Part shown: piece by piece, positions 48,681 through 58,632 of the stretch
Numbering within the stretch: the first letter of the stretch is position 1
Layout of the letters: every line of letters begins with the position of its first letter
From: Citrobacter sp. MGH106
GTDB lineage: Bacteria > Pseudomonadota > Gammaproteobacteria > Enterobacterales > Enterobacteriaceae
Reading direction: 5' to 3'
Assembly (NCBI RefSeq): GCF_001037495.1
Contig: NZ_KQ089822.1
Coordinates: forward strand, 1,984,001 to 2,048,000
Length of the DNA: 64,000 bases
The notes under the pieces: generated by a model
Seen by the model: only the letters and a program-made list of their open reading frames with translations
Database searches by the model: none
Told to the model about the DNA's origin: nothing
Program-made: the position numbers and the translations under genes

Positions 48681-50642
48681 ATGCGTCAGCAACCTCATCG
48701 CCTTGAACTGTTAAGCCCGGCCCGTGATACCGCGATTGCGCGCGAAGCCATTTTACACGGCGCAGATGCCGTATACATTGGCGGTCCCGGTTTTGGGGCG
48801 CGTCATAATGCCAGCAACAGCCTGAAAGATATCGCTGATCTGGTGCCTTTTGCCCATCGTTATGGGGCGAAAATTTTTGTGACGCTGAATACGATCCTGC
48901 ATGATGATGAGCTGGAACCCGCGCAGCGGTTAATTACCGATCTGTATCAAACCGGCGTTGACGCGTTAATTGTTCAGGATATGGGGATACTGGAACTGGA
49001 TATTCCCCCTATTGAACTGCATGCCAGTACCCAGTGCGATATCCGTAGTGTAGAGAAGGCGAAATTTCTCTCTGACGTCGGATTCACCCAGATTGTACTG
49101 GCGCGGGAATTAAGCCTTGAACAAATTAGCGCTATTCATCAGTCCACAGACGCTACCATTGAGTTTTTTATTCACGGTGCGTTGTGCGTGGCGTATTCCG
49201 GTCAGTGCTATATCTCCCATGCCCAGACTGGCCGCAGTGCTAACCGTGGGGATTGCTCTCAGGCCTGTCGCTTGCCATATACCCTGAAAGACGATCAGGG
49301 CCGCGTGGTGTCATATGAAAAACATCTGTTGTCGATGAAAGATAACGATCAAACCGCCAATCTCGGCGCGTTGATTGATGCGGGTGTGCGGTCCTTCAAA
49401 ATTGAAGGTCGCTACAAAGATATGAGCTATGTGAAAAACATTACAGCACATTATCGGCAGATGCTGGATGCGATAATCGAAGAGCGGGGCGATCTGGCCC
49501 GGGCTTCTGCGGGGCGAACTGAGCATTTCTTTACTCCCTCCACGGAAAAAACTTTCCACCGTGGCAGCACCGATTATTTTGTTAACGCCCGGAAAGGGGA
49601 TATCGGTGCTTTCGACTCACCGAAATTTATAGGTCTGCCCGTCGGAGAAGTGCTGAAAGTTGCGAAAGACCATCTTGATGTTGAGGTGACGGAACCGCTG
49701 GCGAACGGCGATGGCCTGAACGTGTTAATTAAACGTGATGTGGTAGGGTTTCGGGCTAATACGGTGGAAAAAACGGGACACAACCGTTATCGGGTCTGGC
49801 CGAATGACATGCCTGCCGATCTGCACAAAGTTCGCCCGCACCATCCGCTGAACCGCAATCTCGATCATAACTGGCAACAAGCGTTAACCAAGACGTCCAG
49901 CGAACGCCGGGTGGCGGTAGATATTGAGCTGGGCGGCTGGCAGGAGCAGTTGATCCTGACGCTCACCAGTGAAGAGGGCGTGAGTATTACCCATACGTTG
50001 GACGGCCTGTTTGAAGAAGCTAACAATGCGGAAAAAGCGTTGAGTAATTTGCAGGATGGCCTGGCAAAACTGGGGCAAACGCTCTATTACGCCCGCGATA
50101 TTCAGGTCAATTTGCCGGGGGCGCTGTTCGTACCGAACGGGCAACTCAATCAGTTCCGGCGTGAAGCTGTAGATATGCTGGATGCCGCTCGTCTGGCCAG
50201 TTATCAGCGTGGCTGCCGTAAACCTGTTTCCGAACCGGCACCGGTGTATCCACAAACGCATCTGAGTTTTCTGGCGAACGTTTATAACCATAAAGCGCGT
50301 GAGTTTTATCACCGTTATGGTGTCCAGTTGATTGATGCCGCTTATGAGGCACATGAAGAAAAAGGTGACGTCCCGGTAATGATCACCAAGCACTGCCTGC
50401 GTTTTGCCTTCAATCTGTGCCCGAAACAGGCAAAAGGAAATATCAAAAGCTGGAAAGCGACCCCAATGCAACTGGTCAATGGTGATGAAGTGCTGACGCT
50501 AAAATTTGATTGCCGACCGTGCGAAATGCACGTTATCGGCAAGATTAAGCATCACATTCTGAAAATGCCGTTGCCGGGTAGCGTTGTAGCTTCTGTCAGC
50601 CCGGAAGATCTGATGAAAACGCTGCCAAAACGTAAAGGCTAA
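48681..50642 (+). CDS. rlhA: RlhA (YdcP), 23S rRNA C2501 hydroxylation protein
   Basis: The 653-residue protein belongs to the U32 peptidase-like family and matches E. coli RlhA nearly throughout. RlhA is needed for 5-hydroxycytidine at position 2501 of 23S rRNA. Conserved cysteines of the family appear in GALCVAYSGQC, NRGDCSQACRLPY and KFDCRPCEMHVIG. A frame from 48654 would add nine residues; I use the ATG at 48681, which gives the E. coli length. Confidence 0.93.
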   Translation: MRQQPHRLELLSPARDTAIAREAILHGADAVYIGGPGFGARHNASNSLKDIADLVPFAHRYGAKIFVTLNTILHDDELEPAQRLITDLYQTGVDALIVQDMGILELDIPPIELHASTQCDIRSVEKAKFLSDVGFTQIVLARELSLEQISAIHQSTDATIEFFIHGALCVAYSGQCYISHAQTGRSANRGDCSQACRLPYTLKDDQGRVVSYEKHLLSMKDNDQTANLGALIDAGVRSFKIEGRYKDMSYVKNITAHYRQMLDAIIEERGDLARASAGRTEHFFTPSTEKTFHRGSTDYFVNARKGDIGAFDSPKFIGLPVGEVLKVAKDHLDVEVTEPLANGDGLNVLIKRDVVGFRANTVEKTGHNRYRVWPNDMPADLHKVRPHHPLNRNLDHNWQQALTKTSSERRVAVDIELGGWQEQLILTLTSEEGVSITHTLDGLFEEANNAEKALSNLQDGLAKLGQTLYYARDIQVNLPGALFVPNGQLNQFRREAVDMLDAARLASYQRGCRKPVSEPAPVYPQTHLSFLANVYNHKAREFYHRYGVQLIDAAYEAHEEKGDVPVMITKHCLRFAFNLCPKQAKGNIKSWKATPMQLVNGDEVLTLKFDCRPCEMHVIGKIKHHILKMPLPGSVVASVSPEDLMKTLPKRKG

Positions 50643-50645
50643 GCA

Positions 50646-50876
50646 TTAACTTAAATGTGTATCGGGCTTGCGTGATTTTAGCCAGTGATGATGCTCACGT
50701 AGATCGGCGGCGGACTCTTCCGCCGTCACACGTAATTCATCGCTGTCGGCTGAGTGGCGTAATAAATGATCGGCATCCTGTACCTGAAGATATTCATGTC
50801 CCTGATTAGAAGCGAAAAGCTGGCCGGAGAAAAGCGCGCTGGCCAGCAATAACACCGTTAACACTTTCTTAAACAT
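50646..50876 (-). CDS. yncJ: YncJ, small periplasmic protein
   Basis: The 76-residue product begins MFKKVLTVLLLASALFSGQLFA, a signal peptide, followed by an acidic, His-rich mature part (DADHLLRHSADSDELRVTAEE). It matches E. coli YncJ, whose function is unknown; E. coli yncJ is reported to respond to envelope stress. A long frame reaches 51041, but AGAGG before the paired ATG codons at 50879/50876 and the signal peptide fix the start here. It is convergent with rlhA, three bases after it. Confidence 0.88.
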   Translation of the reverse strand: MFKKVLTVLLLASALFSGQLFASNQGHEYLQVQDADHLLRHSADSDELRVTAEESAADLREHHHWLKSRKPDTHLS

Positions 50877-51064
50877 CATGCAGCCTCTGGTACGTAATAA
50901 ACAGAAATGGCGATAATTTCGCCTGGTGACTATTTCAATATTTATTCGGACCAAAGGCAACATCTGTTTCGCAAACTCGGCAATTATTACTGAGTTGTTT
51001 AATAATCGTTTGAATTTTGAGTTTCCGGGAAGTGCGAGCACAACCCGGCTTGAATCACAGTGTC

Positions 51065-51190
51065 CTAGGACTTAAAACCTGCCGCCGTCATCAACAGACG
51101 GAAGAACATGCCAACGCCAGCGAGCGCCAGCACACTTCCCCCCCAGAGGATCACCAGCCACATCAGGCGTTTCCAGATCGATTGCTGCAT
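51065..51190 (-). CDS. DUF2474 small subunit of the cyanide-insensitive bd oxidase
   Basis: This 41-residue protein, MQQSIWKRLMWLVILWGGSV followed by LALAGVGMFFRLLMTAAGFKS, has one membrane helix and is too short for a usual ORF search. It fits the DUF2474 small proteins found at the end of cioAB operons, comparable to CydX of cytochrome bd. Its ATG overlaps the cioB stop (TGATG), so it is translated with it. Role as a structural or assembly subunit is inferred. Confidence 0.85.
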   Translation of the reverse strand: MQQSIWKRLMWLVILWGGSVLALAGVGMFFRLLMTAAGFKS

Positions 51191-52200
51191 CAATGATACC
51201 CCTCACCATGTTGAACTTTGCCGCGAAAAACGTAATAGCTCCAGAAGGTGTAAACGAGGATTATAGGGATAATCAGCAGTGCACCAACTAACATGAAGCC
51301 CTGACTCTGCGCTGGTGCCGCAGCCTGCCAGAGGGTAATTGACGGTGGAATAATATGCGGCCAGATACTGATCCCCAACCCGCTGAAACCCAGAAAAATC
51401 AAGCCGAGTGTCAGCACAAAAGGCACTGCATGGCAGCTTTGCTGGCCCAATGCGCGCCAGATCCACAGACTGATAAGCGCAACCAGTACCGGTACTGGCA
51501 TCAGGAACCACAGATTCGGCAGGCTAAACCAGCGCTCGTAAATGGCGCTGTGTGCCAGTGGTGTCCAGAGGCTGATAATGGCAATCACGACCAGCAGTGT
51601 GAGCAGCAGTTTTTTTGCCACGTTGCGCATTTTATCCTGCAACGGGTTTTCGCTTTTCATAACCAACCATGTTGCTCCGAGCAGAGCATATGCGACAACC
51701 AGCCCGACTCCGCAAAACAGCGTGAAAGGTGTCAGCCAGTCGAATGCTCCACCGCTGTAGCTGCGTCCGGTGACTGAAAAACCGTTGAGAACAGCACCAA
51801 CAACAACGCCCTGGGTGAAGGTCGCGAGGATTGAACCGCACAGAAAGGCTTTATCCCAGAATGGTCGGTGAGCCGGTGTAGCCTTGAAACGGAATTCAAA
51901 GGCGACGCCACGAAAAATCAACCCTATGAGCATCAGCGTTAACGGAATGGTCAGCGCATCGACAATCACGGCATAGGCCAGTGGAAAAGCGCCGAACAAG
52001 CCTGCGCCACCGAGTACCAGCCAGGTTTCATTCCCGTCCCATACCGGTGCCACGCTGTTGACCATCACGTCCCGCTCGTCAGCATCCTGAATGGCGGGGA
52101 ATAAAATGCCGATCCCGAGATCAAAACCGTCCATCACGATATACATCAGCGTGGCGAACACGATGATAACAAACCAAATAACTGATAAATCAATACCCAT
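51190..52200 (-). CDS. cioB: Cytochrome bd-type quinol oxidase subunit II (CioB/CydB)
   Basis: The 336-residue protein has about eight or nine helices and the CydB signatures YIVMDGFDLGIGILFP and VNSVAPVWDGNETWLVLGG near the N-terminus. It is the second subunit of a bd-type oxidase that reduces oxygen with quinol without pumping protons. Length and company (a DUF2474 gene) point to the cyanide-insensitive Cio subtype rather than CydAB or AppCB. Its ATG overlaps the end of cioA by one base. Confidence 0.9.
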   Translation of the reverse strand: MGIDLSVIWFVIIVFATLMYIVMDGFDLGIGILFPAIQDADERDVMVNSVAPVWDGNETWLVLGGAGLFGAFPLAYAVIVDALTIPLTLMLIGLIFRGVAFEFRFKATPAHRPFWDKAFLCGSILATFTQGVVVGAVLNGFSVTGRSYSGGAFDWLTPFTLFCGVGLVVAYALLGATWLVMKSENPLQDKMRNVAKKLLLTLLVVIAIISLWTPLAHSAIYERWFSLPNLWFLMPVPVLVALISLWIWRALGQQSCHAVPFVLTLGLIFLGFSGLGISIWPHIIPPSITLWQAAAPAQSQGFMLVGALLIIPIILVYTFWSYYVFRGKVQHGEGYH

Positions 52201-53603
52201 TAGCGGAGCACCTCAGGTTGCGAATTGAGGACCGCAGCTGAAAGCGGCCGTGCAGGAGTGCCTGATGGCGGGATGGTCGGCGGATCTTCCTGAGGCCCTT
52301 TGCGGATCAGGCGGATCATATAGCTGTAACCCACGCCGAAGACCGAGCTGTAAACCACAAAGAAGGCCAGCAAACTGATGCTCATATGCAGATCGCCATG
52401 CGCGGAAACCGCATCCGCTGTACGTTGTAGCCCATAAACTACCCACGGCTGACGTCCCACTTCGGTGGTGACCCAACCTGCAAGAATAGCAATCAGACCT
52501 GAAGGTCCCATCCACAGCGCGAATCTCAGGAAGGGACGCGAAATGTATAAACGCTGTCTGTAGCGTAGCCAGAGCGCGAATGCGCCCAGCAGGATCATCA
52601 GCATGCCTAAGCCTGCCATAATACGAAACGACCAGAACACCATGGTGGAGTTAGGGCGATCTTCTTTCGGAAACTCTTTTAACGCCGGAACCTGTTTGTC
52701 CAGACTATGCGTAAGGATCAGGCTTCCCAGTGCCGGGATAGCCAACCCGTAACGGGTACGTTCCTGCTCCATGTCAGGCCAGCCGAACAGCAGCAGTGGA
52801 GTCGGTTCGCCTGGCGGGTTTTCCCAGTGTCCTTCAATGGCTGCAATTTTCGCGGGCTGATGCTTAAGGGTATTCAGTCCGTGCATGTCACCAATCAGCG
52901 CCTGGAGTGGGGCGACGATCAATGTCATCCACAGCGCCATGGAGAACATGGCCCGAATAGCCGGGGTGTTATTACCGCGTAATAAATGCCAGGCAGCTGA
53001 CGCGGCGACAAACAGGGCGCTGCTGAGGAATGCTGCGACGGACATATGTAGCAGTCGATAAGGGAATGAAGGATTGAAAATGACGGCAAACCAGTCCACT
53101 GGCACTACCTGTCCATTGACAATTTCGTAGCCCTGCGGCGTTTGCATCCAGCTGTTTGATGCCAGGATCCAGAAGGTAGAGATAATGGTCCCCAGCGCGA
53201 CCATACAGGTGGCAAAGAAGTGCAGGCCGGGTCCCACTCTGTTCCAGCCAAACAGCATGACACCAAGGAAACCCGCTTCCAGGAAGAATGCGGTTAACAC
53301 TTCGTAGGTCAGTAATGGCCCGGTGATACTGCCAGCGAACTCAGAAAAGCCGCTCCAGTTGGTACCAAACTGGTAAGCCATGACCAGACCCGATACGACA
53401 CCCATGCCAAAGTTAACGGCAAATATTTTAGACCAGAAATGATACAGCGACCGCCAGGTCGGATTTTTCGTCTTCAGCCAAAGACCTTCGAGTACCGCCA
53501 GATAGCTGGCAAGTCCGATAGTTATAGCCGGAAAGATAATGTGAAAGGACACCGTAAACGCGAACTGGATCCTCGCCAGGTGAAACGCGTCAAGACCGAA
53601 CAT
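52200..53603 (-). CDS. cioA: Cytochrome bd-type quinol oxidase subunit I (CioA/CydA)
   Basis: The 467-residue protein is the heme-bearing subunit. Heme-ligand His residues lie in FTVSFHIIFPA near 18 and in RLLHMSVAAF near 185, and the conserved GRQPW motif is in VTTEVGRQPWVVYG. At 467 residues it is shorter than E. coli CydA (522), consistent with the short Q-loop of the Cio subtype. The ATG at 53603 has GGAG six bases before; an upstream TTG at 53621 is rejected. The operon is cioA-cioB-DUF2474, inserted between yncJ and ydcR relative to K-12. Confidence 0.92.
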   Translation of the reverse strand: MFGLDAFHLARIQFAFTVSFHIIFPAITIGLASYLAVLEGLWLKTKNPTWRSLYHFWSKIFAVNFGMGVVSGLVMAYQFGTNWSGFSEFAGSITGPLLTYEVLTAFFLEAGFLGVMLFGWNRVGPGLHFFATCMVALGTIISTFWILASNSWMQTPQGYEIVNGQVVPVDWFAVIFNPSFPYRLLHMSVAAFLSSALFVAASAAWHLLRGNNTPAIRAMFSMALWMTLIVAPLQALIGDMHGLNTLKHQPAKIAAIEGHWENPPGEPTPLLLFGWPDMEQERTRYGLAIPALGSLILTHSLDKQVPALKEFPKEDRPNSTMVFWSFRIMAGLGMLMILLGAFALWLRYRQRLYISRPFLRFALWMGPSGLIAILAGWVTTEVGRQPWVVYGLQRTADAVSAHGDLHMSISLLAFFVVYSSVFGVGYSYMIRLIRKGPQEDPPTIPPSGTPARPLSAAVLNSQPEVLR

Positions 53604-53770
53604 GCTTAACTCCGCAGGCAAAATTGATTTAGCGCAATTCTAAGCCTGGGGAACAGCGGGGGGCAGAAACAGAACTGTTCTTTTTAACCATAACAGTTAT
53701 AAAAAATAAGTTGATTATGTAAACTGATATACATCGTGGTTATCACCGACACCGGATATCAGGACGAAAA

Positions 53771-55180
53771 ATGAAAAAGTATCAGCGGCTGGCGGAACAA
53801 ATTCGCGATCAAATTGCGTCTGGCGTATGGCAGCCAGGCGATCGCCTGCCATCCTTGCGTGAGCAGGTGGTAAGCAGCGGAATGAGTTTTATGACCGTCG
53901 GACACGCTTACCAGCTACTGGAAAGCCAGGGACGGATCATTGCCCGACCGCAGTCGGGTTACTATGTTGCTGCACGTCCCGAGCGTGAGGTTTCAATACC
54001 GCAAGTGCAGGTCATGCGTGATGAAGCCGTGGATATCAATACCTATATTTTTGATATGTTGCAGGCTAGTAGGGATGCATCTGTTATGCCATTTGCTTCC
54101 GCATTCCCCGATCCCCGCTTATTTCCCTTGCAGCAGCTTAACCGTTCGCTGGCGCAGGTAAGCAAAACAGCCACAGCCATGAGCGTTATCGAAAACCTGC
54201 CACCGGGTAATGCTGAACTGCGTCACGCTATCGCACGGCGTTATGCTCAGCAGGGGATCACTATTTCGCCCGATGAGATTGTGATTACCGCAGGTGCGCT
54301 TGAAGCCCTCAACCTGAGTTTGCAGGCGGTGACTGAACCGGGTGATTGGGTTATCGTCGAAAACCCCTGTTTTTACGGTGCATTGCAGGCCCTGGAACGA
54401 CTGCGTCTGAAGGCGCTTTCTGTGGCCACTGATGTAAAGGAAGGCATCGACCTTGTTGCACTGGAACTGGCATTACAGGAGTATCCGGTAAAAGCCTGCT
54501 GGTTGATGACCAACAGTCAAAACCCGCTTGGCTTTACGCTCAGCGCACAGAAAAAAGCCAGTCTGATTGCATTGCTGGAAAAATATAACGTCATGCTGAT
54601 TGAAGATGACGTTTATAGCGAGCTTTACTTTGGCCGTGAAAAACCGTTGCCCGCAAAGGCCTGGGATCACGGCGACAGAGTGCTGCATTGTTCTTCGTTT
54701 TCGAAATGCCTGGTGCCAGGATTTCGTGTTGGCTGGGTTGCCGCAGGAAAACATGCCCGCCGCATTCAGCGACTCCAGTTGATGAGTACCTTATCAACCA
54801 GTTCTCCAATGCAGCTTGCACTGGTGGATTACCTGTCCACGCGGCGTTATGACGCGCATCTGCGTCGGTTACGCCGTCAACTGGCAGAACGCAAACAGCA
54901 GGCCTGGCAAACGCTGCTTCGTCATCTTCCGGCGGAAGTCAAAATTCACCATAACGACAGCGGCTATTTTCTGTGGCTGGAACTGCCCGAGCCACTCGAT
55001 GCGGGGGAACTCAGTACTCAGGCGCTGGCCCACCATATTAGTATTGCGCCAGGTAAAATGTTCTCAACATCGGGGACCTGGACACGTTTCTTTCGCTTCA
55101 ATACCGCATGGAACTGGGGAGAGCGCGAGGAGCAGGCAGTGAAATTGCTCGGGAAATTAATTCGCGAGATGATGAAATAA
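53771..55180 (+). CDS. ydcR: YdcR, MocR-type GntR/aminotransferase regulator
   Basis: The 469-residue protein fuses an N-terminal GntR winged helix (residues ~1-70, with GDRLPSLREQVVSSGMSFMTV) to a fold-type I aminotransferase domain. The PLP-binding Lys is in SSFSKCLVPGFRVGW near 316. This is the MocR family; E. coli YdcR has been shown to bind PLP. It lies upstream of ydcSTUV-patD on the same strand, so it may regulate that operon. It is divergent from cioA and ends at a strong terminator. Confidence 0.92.
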   Translation: MKKYQRLAEQIRDQIASGVWQPGDRLPSLREQVVSSGMSFMTVGHAYQLLESQGRIIARPQSGYYVAARPEREVSIPQVQVMRDEAVDINTYIFDMLQASRDASVMPFASAFPDPRLFPLQQLNRSLAQVSKTATAMSVIENLPPGNAELRHAIARRYAQQGITISPDEIVITAGALEALNLSLQAVTEPGDWVIVENPCFYGALQALERLRLKALSVATDVKEGIDLVALELALQEYPVKACWLMTNSQNPLGFTLSAQKKASLIALLEKYNVMLIEDDVYSELYFGREKPLPAKAWDHGDRVLHCSSFSKCLVPGFRVGWVAAGKHARRIQRLQLMSTLSTSSPMQLALVDYLSTRRYDAHLRRLRRQLAERKQQAWQTLLRHLPAEVKIHHNDSGYFLWLELPEPLDAGELSTQALAHHISIAPGKMFSTSGTWTRFFRFNTAWNWGEREEQAVKLLGKLIREMMK

Positions 55181-55184
55181 TACC

Positions 55185-55227
55185 GAACGCGCTATTCAAT
55201 ATAAAAGAATAGTGCGTTCTTATTTTC
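55185..55227 (+). terminator. Terminator of ydcR
   Basis: GAACGCGCTATTC and GAATAGTGCGTTC form a 13-bp stem with one G-T pair and a 9-base loop, followed by TTATTTTC. It starts four bases past the ydcR stop. Confidence 0.88.
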
Positions 55228-55327
55228 GAAATAACGAATGCCTGGCCATAAAGTTATTTATATCGAGTGCCACCATACAAAATATCAATAGTTGTTGGTA
55301 TTACCCCCTGCGCATCTAACTCCTTGT

Positions 55328-55334
55328 CTATACT
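55328..55334 (+). promoter_or_regulatory. Possible RpoS-type -10 element of ydcS
   Basis: CTATACT matches the extended sigma-S -10 hexamer and lies about 175 bases before ydcS in the 328-base gap after ydcR. E. coli ydcS is known to depend on RpoS. The rest of the gap holds no gene I can support. Confidence 0.4.
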
Positions 55335-55508
55335 CCAGAAGATTTAGTCATCCTGCCAGAGCCCACGACGTAATGAGCGTTAGCTCACAACCTGATTAAA
55401 TTTCCTTGCGCCAGCAGGAACGCTTACGACACCCCGACTATTTTTAGGAAAGGACATATATTTACGGCAAGGCTGCCGCTCAATATTTTTCGACAGGAGT
55501 AAGATGTT

Positions 55509-56654
55509 ATGAGCAAGCAATTTGCCCTCAGTAGTCTGTGTGCCCTCAGTATGACGCTGATGACAGCCCATGCAGCCGAACCCCCCACATCATTAGATAA
55601 ACCGGAAGGCCGCCTGGATATTATTGCCTGGCCGGGTTATATCGAACGTGGACAAACCGATAAACAATATGACTGGGTCTCACAGTTTGAGAAGGACACC
55701 GGTTGTGCGGTCAATGTGAAAACAGCAGCCACTTCAGACGAAATGGTCAGCCTGATGGCAAAAGGCGGTTATGACCTGGTAACGGCTTCAGGTGATGCTT
55801 CACTGCGTTTGATTATGGGGAAACGCGTTCAACCTATTAACACAGCGCTTATCCCTAACTGGAAAACTATCGATCCGCGCGTCGTAAAAGGTGAGTGGTT
55901 TAACGTTGGTGGGAAAGTCTATGGCACGCCATATCAGTGGGGGCCAAACCTGCTGATGTACAACACCAAAACCTTCCCGACACCGCCGGATAGCTGGAAC
56001 GTGGTGTTTGTGGAACAAAACCTTCCTGACGGGAAAAGCAATAAAGGGCGCGTACAGGCTTACGACGGTCCAATTTATATTGCAGATGCCGCGCTGTTCG
56101 TTAAAGCCACTCAGCCACAACTGGGCATCAGCGACCCGTATCAACTCACTGAAAAACAGTATCAGGCGGTCATTAAGGTTCTGAGCGATCAGCATGCATT
56201 GATCCACCGCTACTGGCATGACACCACCGTGCAAATGAGTGATTTCAAAAACGAAGGTGTCGTGGCTTCCAGCGCCTGGCCGTATCAGGCTAACGCCCTG
56301 AAAGGTGAAGGCCAGCCGATCGCGACCGTATTTCCAAAAGAGGGCGTTACCGGCTGGGCTGACACCACTATGCTGCACAGCGAAGCGAAACACCCGGTTT
56401 GTGCGTACAAATGGATGAACTGGTCATTAACGCCGAAAGTACAGGGCGATGTTGCCGCCTGGTTTGGTTCTCTGCCTGTTGTGCCGGAAGGATGTAAAGC
56501 CAGCCCACTTCTGGGTGAAAAAGGCTGTGAAACCAATGGGTATAGCTTTTTCGACAAAATCGCTTTCTGGAAAACGCCCATCGCAGAAGGTGGGAAATTT
56601 GTACCGTACAGTCGCTGGACGCAGGATTACATAGCCATTATGGGCGGTCGCTAA
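55509..56654 (+). CDS. ydcS: YdcS, periplasmic binding protein of ABC transporter / PHB synthase
   Basis: The 381-residue protein has a signal peptide (MSKQFALSSLCALSMTLMTA, ending HAA) and a PotD-type solute-binding fold (segments ILDIIAWPGYIERG-like and WGPNLLMYNTKTFP). It is the substrate-binding part of YdcSTUV, thought to carry polyamine-like compounds such as putrescine. E. coli YdcS also makes short-chain poly-3-hydroxybutyrate. AGGAG lies nine bases before the ATG. The next gene starts 16 bases later. Confidence 0.93.
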   Translation: MSKQFALSSLCALSMTLMTAHAAEPPTSLDKPEGRLDIIAWPGYIERGQTDKQYDWVSQFEKDTGCAVNVKTAATSDEMVSLMAKGGYDLVTASGDASLRLIMGKRVQPINTALIPNWKTIDPRVVKGEWFNVGGKVYGTPYQWGPNLLMYNTKTFPTPPDSWNVVFVEQNLPDGKSNKGRVQAYDGPIYIADAALFVKATQPQLGISDPYQLTEKQYQAVIKVLSDQHALIHRYWHDTTVQMSDFKNEGVVASSAWPYQANALKGEGQPIATVFPKEGVTGWADTTMLHSEAKHPVCAYKWMNWSLTPKVQGDVAAWFGSLPVVPEGCKASPLLGEKGCETNGYSFFDKIAFWKTPIAEGGKFVPYSRWTQDYIAIMGGR

Positions 56655-56670
56655 TTCCGCTGGGGGTTTT

Positions 56671-57687
56671 ATGACGTACGCAGTGGAATTTGACAATGTC
56701 TCACGACTTTACGGGGATGTTCGTGCAGTCGATGGGGTCAGTATTGCGATTAATGATGGTGAATTTTTTTCTATGCTGGGGCCATCCGGCTCCGGCAAAA
56801 CCACCTGTCTGCGTCTGATAGCTGGCTTCGAACAGCTCTCTGGCGGCGCAATTAAAATTTTTGGTAAACAGGCCAGCGATTTGCCGCCCTGGGAACGGGA
56901 TGTCAATACCGTTTTCCAGGACTATGCGTTGTTCCCGCACATGTCGATCCTCGACAACGTGGCCTACGGGCTGATGGTCAAAGGTATTGATAAAAAACAG
57001 CGCCATGCTCAGGCCCGTGAGGCGCTGGAAAAGGTGGCGCTCGGCTTCGTTTATGAACGTAAACCGTCACAGCTTTCCGGTGGGCAGCGTCAGCGTGTGG
57101 CCATCGCCCGTGCGCTGGTTAATGAACCGCGCGTTCTGCTACTGGATGAGCCGCTCGGCGCGCTGGATCTCAAGTTGCGTGAACAGATGCAACTGGAACT
57201 GAAAAAACTACAGCAGTCTCTTGGTATTACCTTCATTTTTGTCACGCACGATCAGGGAGAAGCGCTGTCGATGTCCGATCGTGTAGCGGTGTTTAATAAC
57301 GGTCGTATTGAGCAGGTGGATTCGCCGCGTGAACTCTATATGCGCCCACGCACACCTTTTGTGGCGAGTTTCGTGGGGACATCAAATGTCTTCGATGCGG
57401 CGATGTCGGCGAATGTTTGTGGGCTGCAGGGCATGTATTCACTGCGCCCGGAACACATTCGGTTAAACGATTCCGGCGGCGAGGTTCAGGCTCGGGGGAT
57501 TATCCAGGCGGTGCAGTATCAGGGGGCAGCGACACGGTTTGAGCTAAAACTCGCTGGCGGTGAAAAATTACTGGTCAGTCAGGCAAACCTGACAGGGGAA
57601 ACGCTGCCAGCAACGCTGTCACCGGGCCAACAGGTGATGGCATCGTGGTCGCGTGACGTGATGGTACCGCTGGTTGAGGAGAGGTGA
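56671..57687 (+). CDS. ydcT: YdcT, ABC transporter ATP-binding protein
   Basis: The 338-residue protein is the PotA-type ATPase. Walker A is GPSGSGKTT near residue 36, the signature is LSGGQRQRVAIARAL near 136, and Walker B is VLLLDEPLGALDL. A C-terminal TOBE-like domain begins near 265. The stop is immediately followed by the ydcU start (gap of zero). Confidence 0.95.
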   Translation: MTYAVEFDNVSRLYGDVRAVDGVSIAINDGEFFSMLGPSGSGKTTCLRLIAGFEQLSGGAIKIFGKQASDLPPWERDVNTVFQDYALFPHMSILDNVAYGLMVKGIDKKQRHAQAREALEKVALGFVYERKPSQLSGGQRQRVAIARALVNEPRVLLLDEPLGALDLKLREQMQLELKKLQQSLGITFIFVTHDQGEALSMSDRVAVFNNGRIEQVDSPRELYMRPRTPFVASFVGTSNVFDAAMSANVCGLQGMYSLRPEHIRLNDSGGEVQARGIIQAVQYQGAATRFELKLAGGEKLLVSQANLTGETLPATLSPGQQVMASWSRDVMVPLVEER

Positions 57688-58632
57688 ATGGCTATGAATG
57701 TCTTACATTCACCTGTGCAGTCGACAAACCTGAGCAAGATAACGGGTTTTTTCTGGCGTAATCCGGGCTTTGGGTTGTTTTTGCTGCTGCTCGGACCGTT
57801 GATGTGGTTCGGAATCGTCTACTTTGGCTCATTACTGACGCTATTGTGGCAGGGTTTTTATACCTTCGACGATTTTACCATGTCAGTTACGCCAGATTTG
57901 ACGCTGGCCAATCTACAGGCGCTGTTTAATCCGGCAAATTACGACATCATTTTGCGAACGCTGACGATGGCAGTAGCTGTCACTATTGCCAGCGCTATTC
58001 TGGCGTTTCCGATGGCGTGGTATATGGCGCGTTACACCAGCGGCAAGATGAAGGCCTTTTTTTACATCGCGGTGATGCTGCCAATGTGGGCCAGTTATAT
58101 CGTCAAAGCCTATGCGTGGACGCTGCTGCTGGCAAAAGATGGTGTGGCGCAGTGGTTTTTAACTCATCTTGGGCTGGAGCCAGTGCTGACGGCTTTTCTG
58201 ACGTTGCCAGCTATCGGGGGTAACACACTGTCGACGTCGGGATTAGGGCGTTTTCTGGTTTTTGTCTATATCTGGCTTCCGTTTATGATTTTGCCGGTAC
58301 AGGCTGCGCTGGAGCGGTTACCGCCATCGTTACTTCAGGCTTCGGCTGATCTGGGGGCTCGTCCGCGCCAAACCTTCCGTTATGTGGTGCTTCCGCTGGC
58401 GATTCCGGGTATTGCGGCCGGCTCGATCTTTACCTTCTCGCTGACGCTGGGGGACTTTATTGTTCCTCAACTGGTGGGACCACCGGGGTACTTCATCGGC
58501 AACATGGTCTATTCGCAACAAGGGGCTATCGGCAATATGCCAATGGCGGCGGCATTCACCCTGGTGCCGATTGTCTTAATTGCACTGTATCTGGCGTTCG
58601 TGAAGCGTCTGGGAGCTTTTGATGCACTCTGA
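57688..58632 (+). CDS. ydcU: YdcU, ABC transporter permease
   Basis: The 314-residue protein is a PotB-type permease with about six helices. The EAA loop is [19 protein letters not shown] near residues 218-236. MAMNVLHSP has two nearby ATG codons; the first, with GAGGAGAGG upstream, matches E. coli. It overlaps ydcV by 11 bases. Confidence 0.95.
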   Translation: MAMNVLHSPVQSTNLSKITGFFWRNPGFGLFLLLLGPLMWFGIVYFGSLLTLLWQGFYTFDDFTMSVTPDLTLANLQALFNPANYDIILRTLTMAVAVTIASAILAFPMAWYMARYTSGKMKAFFYIAVMLPMWASYIVKAYAWTLLLAKDGVAQWFLTHLGLEPVLTAFLTLPAIGGNTLSTSGLGRFLVFVYIWLPFMILPVQAALERLPPSLLQASADLGARPRQTFRYVVLPLAIPGIAAGSIFTFSLTLGDFIVPQLVGPPGYFIGNMVYSQQGAIGNMPMAAAFTLVPIVLIALYLAFVKRLGAFDAL

